This document shows positions 59,176 through 64,000 of a DNA stretch of 64,000 nucleotides, in pieces. Within the stretch, counting starts at the first letter, position 1, and each line of letters starts with the position of its first letter. The DNA is taken from NCBI RefSeq assembly GCF_900631945.1, contig NZ_UZWE01000024.1:1-64000 (forward strand), given 5' to 3'. The notes under the pieces are model-generated. The model did no database searches and was not told where the DNA came from. It worked only from the letters and a program-made list of their open reading frames with translations. The DNA is from Paracoccus haematequi (lineage in GTDB: Bacteria; Pseudomonadota; Alphaproteobacteria; Rhodobacterales; Rhodobacteraceae). The position numbers and the translations under genes were made by a program.

Positions 59176-62036
59176 GCCGCCGCCCCTGCGTTGCACAGGC
59201 GCAGAACCTCGGCCAGCTCGATATCGTCGCCGATATCGTCCAGCAGATCGCGCGCCGTGATTTCCGGGCCGTTCGGATCGGCCCGCCATGTCATGTCGGA
59301 ATATTCGCCCCGCGCGGCCTCCAGATCGGCAGCCATCTCCTCGGCCGCGACCTGATCGGCATCAATGGCCTCGGGGCTATCAGCACCTTTGGCATAGGCA
59401 TCTTCCGGCATGGCGGCATCCTGGACCGTCGGCGCAGGATGTCCGCGCACCCTGCCGAATTCCTGCGGCAGATCGCCGAACGTCTTGTCGTCGATCGTGC
59501 GCAGTGCATCAGTGGGGCTGATGCCCAGCAGGTCGCCAGTCCGGCCCGCCTTCCGCGCTTCGGCGGCATAACGAGACAGGAACGATCCGACCTCGGAAGC
59601 GGGCGCCGCCCGGCCATCGCGCCAGAATTTCTGGACCAGGCGAACGGTCAGCGGGCTAAGCGCCCCATCCAGCAGATCGATCTCGTCCAGGATATCGGCA
59701 AGGATGCGGGCCATCTGGCCGCGCCCGGCAGCGGCCTCGGATCGGGCGCGGCCGATCAGCCGCATCGCTTCAAGGACGTGGCCGGTGATGTCGAATTCCG
59801 CCCGCACATTGCCGGCCTCGATCTCGGCCCGCAGCGTGGCCCATTCGGGCGCAGCATCCTCAAGCGCATCCATCAGCGATTTCAGATCGCCTGCGTCCTC
59901 GGCCTCGGCATAGCGCGAAACCAGATCGGGGTCGTCCCATGCGCGCGCGAAGAATGCCTGGCGCAACCGCCGTTCGCCCTCGGCGTTCAGCGCACCGGCC
60001 TTGTCCAGCAGGGCGTTGCGTTCAGAACGCGGCAGTGCCGACAGGATCTGGCGCACGAAGCCCTGATTGTCAGGATCAGCGATCCGCGCGGTCGGAACAA
60101 ATCCGGCCAAACGCTGCGCGGTCATGGCGCGCGAGCTGGTCTGCGCGATTTCGGTGGGCGTCATGCGTGCGACGCCGCTGTCCTGGGCATCGACCGTCAG
60201 CGCCTGGCGCTGCGCGTCATCCAGTTCGGTTCTGCGTCTGGCGATCAGCACCGGACGTTCTACCCCTTCGGGTATGGTATAGCCTGCCGCCTCGATCTGC
60301 TGGCGATATGCTGCTGCCCGATCAGGGTGCCGGTCATAGGCCCGTTCGATGGCGGAAAACCGGCCATTGCCGCTTTCGATCATTCCGTCCGGCCCCACCA
60401 GCGGCGTGCCACGGTCGGCGGTCGGCGCGGGCATCAACTGCGCCGGATCGAGCCTCGCGGCCGTGTCGGCAACCCAGGCATCCGAACTGATGCGGCCGCG
60501 ATCACGGGGCTGATAAGGGCCGGAAGCCCTGGTGAGCAGCCGGGCGTCCACAACCTCGTAATCCGCATCCAGGCGGAAGTTGTCGCCCGCCGTGACCTGG
60601 CCGCTGCCGGTATAGCCGCGCGACGTGGTGTAACCGTCCCATTGGGGCATGTCGGTGCTGGCGTTCGGATCATAGGCTGACCGCATCTTGTGGCGCGCCC
60701 AATCGGCCAGATCGCCTGCCGTGAACTGGGCGAAGGATTTGCCGCGATGGCGTATGCCGGCATTGGCGGCGATTTCCCGGCGCGTCATCAGGCTGGAGAT
60801 TGGCGTGTTCAGGGGGGCGCGCAGCGCCCGCACGGCGCCGCCGCGCCCCATGAAATGGGCCAGATAGATTTCGCCCGGCCCGGTGGAAATCCCGTTACGT
60901 TGAAGGTGTTCCGCATTGTCGCGCATGTGCAGGCGCGTCATTTCAGCGTTCAGCGCCGGATCATCCCGCAACGGGGCGACCTGGTACTTATCTTTGCCCT
61001 GCGTCAAATCTGGGCGATGACGTGACAGGGTTTCAAACCACGTATCCGTCGTGAACTGGCCCAATCCGCGCGCGCTGCTGTTCGGGTTCTGGGCGCGTGC
61101 AGGGTCGCGGGTTCCCCCGCTTTCAGCGCCGATAATGGCCCGCAGCGTCGCGGCCTCGTTATAGCCATGTGGGCCTGGGGGCGCGGGGATGTCATAGCCG
61201 TTTTCCATCGCGTGGCGTGTGGCAGCCAGGGCGGCCTCTTGTCGTCCTGGCGACAGCCCCGCGATCCTGGCTTCGGCCAGTTCCTCTGTCGAAACCCCCA
61301 AGCTTTCGGCGGATGCGGCATCGCCTGCGGCCTTGCGGCGACCGGCTGCGCGGGCGTCGATACCACGGCCGATCAGTTGACCCGCGCCGCCGATGACACC
61401 ACCCAGAACTGCGCCAGTAGCGGCAGCCCCGGCAACATCGCTTACGACCGACGGCTGGGGCAACCCCAGCCGATCCGCCTGTTCGCGCCGCTGATCGGCG
61501 ATCATCGCCTCGCCCGCAGCCGCAGCCGCGCCCTCGGCAAGGATCGTGGCTCCGATCCGCGCACCACCGGCCGCGCCCAGCGGCAAGGTGGCAACAGACG
61601 ACGCATCGGTTAGTCCGCCCCATGTCCGCCCAAGAACCTCGGCGCCCCAACTGCCCGCCGGTGCGTTCTGCAAGACCTGCTGGTTGGCGGCATGATCCGC
61701 CTTCTGAAGATCCAGCGCCCGCTGATTGAATTCGTCGGTGTTGGTCGGAAGATCGGGCCAAGCGTCAGCCGACATATCGCGGGCCCTGGCTATTTCCCCG
61801 AACAGGAAGTCCCGCTTGGCCCCCACATTGCGGTGCTGCTTCGGGTCGAAGGACAGGCCCATCTGCCGCGCCATGTCATCAACCAGTCGTTCGCTGAACC
61901 GTGCGCTGTCTCCCCAGCTGTCATCCTCGATCCGCTGCATCCGCGTTGCGGCACGGCGACGTTCGGAAAAGGTGGGGACCGGATCTTTGGCCGGGCGGAA
62001 ACTGTCGGGATCAGCGGGTTTGACGAACCAGTTCAC
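59172..62036 (-). CDS. Transglycosylase + DdrB-type ParB virion protein
   Basis: 954 residues. About residues 300-440 form an SLT-type lytic transglycosylase: ATLRAIIGAESGGTRDP with the catalytic Glu, then NPNSSARGLGQFTTDTWFET and YLAHFMGRGGA. About 540-650 resemble the ParB-like domain of phage P1 DdrB: GTPLVGPDGMIESGNGRFSA, then PVLIARRRTEL and TPTEIAQTSSRAM. A Gly/Ala-rich hydrophobic region (about 155-235) lies before them. Probably ejected with the phage DNA: the first domain opens the cell wall, the second may protect DNA from restriction. The latter is inference. Confidence 0.7.
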   Translation of the reverse strand: MNWFVKPADPDSFRPAKDPVPTFSERRRAATRMQRIEDDSWGDSARFSERLVDDMARQMGLSFDPKQHRNVGAKRDFLFGEIARARDMSADAWPDLPTNTDEFNQRALDLQKADHAANQQVLQNAPAGSWGAEVLGRTWGGLTDASSVATLPLGAAGGARIGATILAEGAAAAAGEAMIADQRREQADRLGLPQPSVVSDVAGAAATGAVLGGVIGGAGQLIGRGIDARAAGRRKAAGDAASAESLGVSTEELAEARIAGLSPGRQEAALAATRHAMENGYDIPAPPGPHGYNEAATLRAIIGAESGGTRDPARAQNPNSSARGLGQFTTDTWFETLSRHRPDLTQGKDKYQVAPLRDDPALNAEMTRLHMRDNAEHLQRNGISTGPGEIYLAHFMGRGGAVRALRAPLNTPISSLMTRREIAANAGIRHRGKSFAQFTAGDLADWARHKMRSAYDPNASTDMPQWDGYTTSRGYTGSGQVTAGDNFRLDADYEVVDARLLTRASGPYQPRDRGRISSDAWVADTAARLDPAQLMPAPTADRGTPLVGPDGMIESGNGRFSAIERAYDRHPDRAAAYRQQIEAAGYTIPEGVERPVLIARRRTELDDAQRQALTVDAQDSGVARMTPTEIAQTSSRAMTAQRLAGFVPTARIADPDNQGFVRQILSALPRSERNALLDKAGALNAEGERRLRQAFFARAWDDPDLVSRYAEAEDAGDLKSLMDALEDAAPEWATLRAEIEAGNVRAEFDITGHVLEAMRLIGRARSEAAAGRGQMARILADILDEIDLLDGALSPLTVRLVQKFWRDGRAAPASEVGSFLSRYAAEARKAGRTGDLLGISPTDALRTIDDKTFGDLPQEFGRVRGHPAPTVQDAAMPEDAYAKGADSPEAIDADQVAAEEMAADLEAARGEYSDMTWRADPNGPEITARDLLDDIGDDIELAEVLRLCNAGAAA

Positions 62037-64000
62037 TGATCGTACCTCCGGATCAGACGCGTCAGGCTGAACACGAAGGGTTCTTTGCTGTCGCTGTCCA
62101 AAGCGGTGATCACGCCGTCCTGGGTGGGGATCACAAGCTGATACTCGTCCGGTCCTGTGGCCACGAACTCTGCATCATCCCAATCGTCCGCGCCGATGAC
62201 CTCGCCGCCGATCGTGGGCACCCCGCCAGAGAGGGACACCTGGCGCATACTGTCCTGGCCTTGCCTCATCTTCGCCGAGGGGTCTGCGGTCGGCCCACCC
62301 CCGGCGCCGACGCCGATCAAGTCACGGTAAAGCAGCTTTCGCGCACGTTCGGCGGATGTTGCGCTGACACCCATAGGTATCACGGTCAGACGACCGGCAA
62401 CCCGCGCGACCCCTCCCGTCGCCTCATCGCTGTCGAATGTTCCCGTCCCGCCCATCACCTCGTGCAGGGCCTGCTTGTAGACGGTTTCGTTGATCGGCGC
62501 CGCCGGATCGACTCGACGCTGCCGGGCGGCATACAGCGCATCCGTTGCGGCGACGATGCTGGCTTGCGTTGCTTCGCCCCCCTGTGCATCCGCGAACAGG
62601 GCGCCGATCTGGTCGAAGGCCGGGTCCAGCCGATCCTTCAGGGCCGGCAGAACAATGTTGTCCTGGGCCAGAACCTGTTGGCCGCGCAGAATGGAACGGC
62701 CCAGTGCCTCGCTGCCGCCGCTGACCAACAGGCCTCCGACATGCTGCGCGACGGGGTCTTCGATCAGATGGGCGGCGTTGTTGCGGGCCAGGGCCGATGC
62801 CAGCTCGGCCCTACGCGCGGGATCGGCATCGACCGATAGGGCGGATTTCAGGGCCTCGCGTTCATCCAACGTCAAGGCTTGCACACCCTTGGTGAAACCA
62901 CCCTCTAGCAAGCCTTCTGCGAAAGCAGCGCGTTTCTGGATCGCAGCCTCGATCTCGGCCACGGGGGCCGCTTCGATATCGGGCATCTCCGGCACGCGAA
63001 AACCCGACTTTTCGGCAAAGGCGATGGCATCGCGAGCCCAGCCTTCCAGCGCGGCGTCCCGACGTTCCTCAAGAACCTTCAGCCGCGCGGCCCGAAAGGG
63101 GGCGTCGATCGGTTTGCTTTCCTCTTGTGCGATCAGGGCATCCATCTGCGCCGGGGTCATGAACGGCAGGTCGGCCCTTTCGGTGCGCAGATCGATCGCA
63201 GCCTTGGCCTTGGGAAAGTCTGGATGCGCCTGGACCTCGGGCAAGGCCAGGAAGCTTTCATCGACAGCAATGCGATCCGCGTCGGCGATCTGGGCGATTT
63301 CAACCAGACGGCGCCCGATCAGCGCGCTTTGCTCCTTGGCGTCCAGGTCGGCTTGCCTAATGGCTCTCGCCTCGGCGGCCGCGATGTTGCTGGTGGCCTG
63401 GGCACGATACCGGGCTACCTGCTCTGGCGGCAGGTAGCCATATTCCCCCGCATCTGCGCGGTCGAGGAAACCTTGCGGATCATCCGAAATCTGGCCGATG
63501 ACATGGGTGTTCTGGGTCTGCTCTCGAAACAGGCGCTTTTCCTCGGCGGCCTTTTCCGGCGTCATGATGCCGTTGCTGACCAGGCTGTCCGTCTGCGCAT
63601 CGAATTGTTGATACAGGGCTTCGCGGGTGTCAGCGTCTACCGCAACCGCCTGCTGCCCAGCCACGGCGCGATAATCGCTCCAGGTCGCCATCCGCTGGCT
63701 TTGCCGCAGATCAATGGACCTTCGCCCGATGGCAAAAGCCTGGCGGTTGGCCAGATCATCATAGGCCAAATCGAACCGATCGGCATTTTCGGGATCCAAG
63801 GACTGACGGTGCTTTTCGCGGATTTCGTCGACGCGTTGCGGCCAAAGCCTGTCGATCTCGTCCGGGTCGCCCATCTGGTCGAATTCGTTGCGCGCCTCGC
63901 CCAGGTCGCGGGTCATGTCGACCTGCACCCTGTTCATCTGTCGGTCCAGCCTGTCTGCTTTGATCTGGCTGCCGATTTCCAGCATCCGTTGCCCGAACTG
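62033..64000 (-). CDS. Prophage internal-virion-type protein, start outside the window
   Basis: At least 655 residues; the frame is still open at base 64000 (the last codons read QFGQR before MLEIGSQIK), so the true start is outside. Highly helical and charged throughout (EARNEFDQMGDPDEIDRLWP; many EKAAEEKRLFREQ-type stretches), no transmembrane segment or enzyme motif seen. The stop overlaps the transglycosylase gene. Likely an internal core or scaffold protein of the ejection apparatus. Confidence 0.55.
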   Translation of the reverse strand, partial: QFGQRMLEIGSQIKADRLDRQMNRVQVDMTRDLGEARNEFDQMGDPDEIDRLWPQRVDEIREKHRQSLDPENADRFDLAYDDLANRQAFAIGRRSIDLRQSQRMATWSDYRAVAGQQAVAVDADTREALYQQFDAQTDSLVSNGIMTPEKAAEEKRLFREQTQNTHVIGQISDDPQGFLDRADAGEYGYLPPEQVARYRAQATSNIAAAEARAIRQADLDAKEQSALIGRRLVEIAQIADADRIAVDESFLALPEVQAHPDFPKAKAAIDLRTERADLPFMTPAQMDALIAQEESKPIDAPFRAARLKVLEERRDAALEGWARDAIAFAEKSGFRVPEMPDIEAAPVAEIEAAIQKRAAFAEGLLEGGFTKGVQALTLDEREALKSALSVDADPARRAELASALARNNAAHLIEDPVAQHVGGLLVSGGSEALGRSILRGQQVLAQDNIVLPALKDRLDPAFDQIGALFADAQGGEATQASIVAATDALYAARQRRVDPAAPINETVYKQALHEVMGGTGTFDSDEATGGVARVAGRLTVIPMGVSATSAERARKLLYRDLIGVGAGGGPTADPSAKMRQGQDSMRQVSLSGGVPTIGGEVIGADDWDDAEFVATGPDEYQLVIPTQDGVITALDSDSKEPFVFSLTRLIRRYDQ

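Larger units (their letters stand above)
54257..64000 (-). mobile_element. Prophage with podovirus-like features (right part outside window)
   Basis: From the tRNA-Lys fragment to the window end there are only large minus-strand virion genes with overlapping stops and starts: tail spike, two ejection-type proteins and a further internal-virion-type protein. A T7-like tail-fibre N-terminus and a large transglycosylase-bearing internal protein are traits of short-tailed phages. Lysis, head and integration genes must be to the right. No pseudogene signs in the four visible genes. Confidence 0.75.

Overview
The window is high-GC (by eye about two-thirds G+C) alphaproteobacterial DNA. The housekeeping stretch (gltB, a small secreted protein, gltD, uppP, an NDUFA9-like gene and tRNA-Leu) and many relatives of gene-transfer-agent and Rhodobacterales phage genes suggest a Rhodobacteraceae chromosome, most likely Paracoccus or a close relative. 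The genus is an inference from gene style; there is no 16S gene here.

Layout. (1) 0.1-11.1 kb: a compact plus-strand operon of DNA-processing genes: an AddB-like nuclease lacking its N-terminal half, an AddA-like helicase-nuclease, an unrecognised protein in two abutting ORFs, a phospholipase-D-like nuclease, an SNF2 helicase, and the first 26 codons of another gene. Stop and start codons overlap at most junctions. It looks like a defence (anti-mobile-DNA) locus that matches no named system I can recall, and it is damaged at both ends. (2) 11.2-14.5 kb: a truncated IS21-family element and an IS256-family element with a frameshifted transposase. (3) 14.5-15.6 kb: a WecA/MraY-like glycosyl-1-phosphate transferase missing its 5' end.

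(4) 15.8-30.7 kb: an aldehyde dehydrogenase, then a ribose-type (CUT2) ABC importer whose ATPase is fused to a PEBP/YbhB domain, an SCP2-like protein, an alpha/beta hydrolase, two large permeases, a small membrane protein, a flotillin, another small membrane protein and an SSS-type symporter. (5) 30.7-39.3 kb: a LysR gene, acyl-CoA dehydrogenase, MmgE/PrpD, MaoC-type hydratase, a divergent LysR gene, a CaiB-type CoA-transferase and a CitE-type lyase. This gene set is that of itaconate (methylenesuccinate) degradation: activation to itaconyl-CoA, hydration to citramalyl-CoA, cleavage to pyruvate and acetyl-CoA. A frameshifted old-yellow-enzyme gene follows.

(6) 39.3-44.4 kb: a mosaic scrap-yard island with LysR and IS3 fragments, GTA-like tail genes (one frameshifted, one chimeric), an AlpA-like regulator, an integrase remnant, an intact-looking FitAB toxin-antitoxin pair and the N-terminus of a MmeI-like DNA methyltransferase. 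It stops at the hairpin terminator of gltB. (7) 44.5-53.5 kb: core minus-strand genes for glutamate synthase, undecaprenyl-pyrophosphate phosphatase and an NDUFA9-like protein, then tRNA-Leu(CAG). (8) 53.5-54.26 kb: gene debris, part of it resembling a Cas3-type helicase. (9) 54.26 kb to the end: a prophage with podovirus-like features bounded by a tRNA-Lys 3'-end fragment. It encodes a tail spike and three large virion or ejection proteins, one combining a lytic transglycosylase with a DdrB-type ParB domain.

Several genes differ from an intact reading frame by single bases, most clearly at C/G homopolymers. Whether these are true mutations or assembly errors cannot be settled from the sequence alone.
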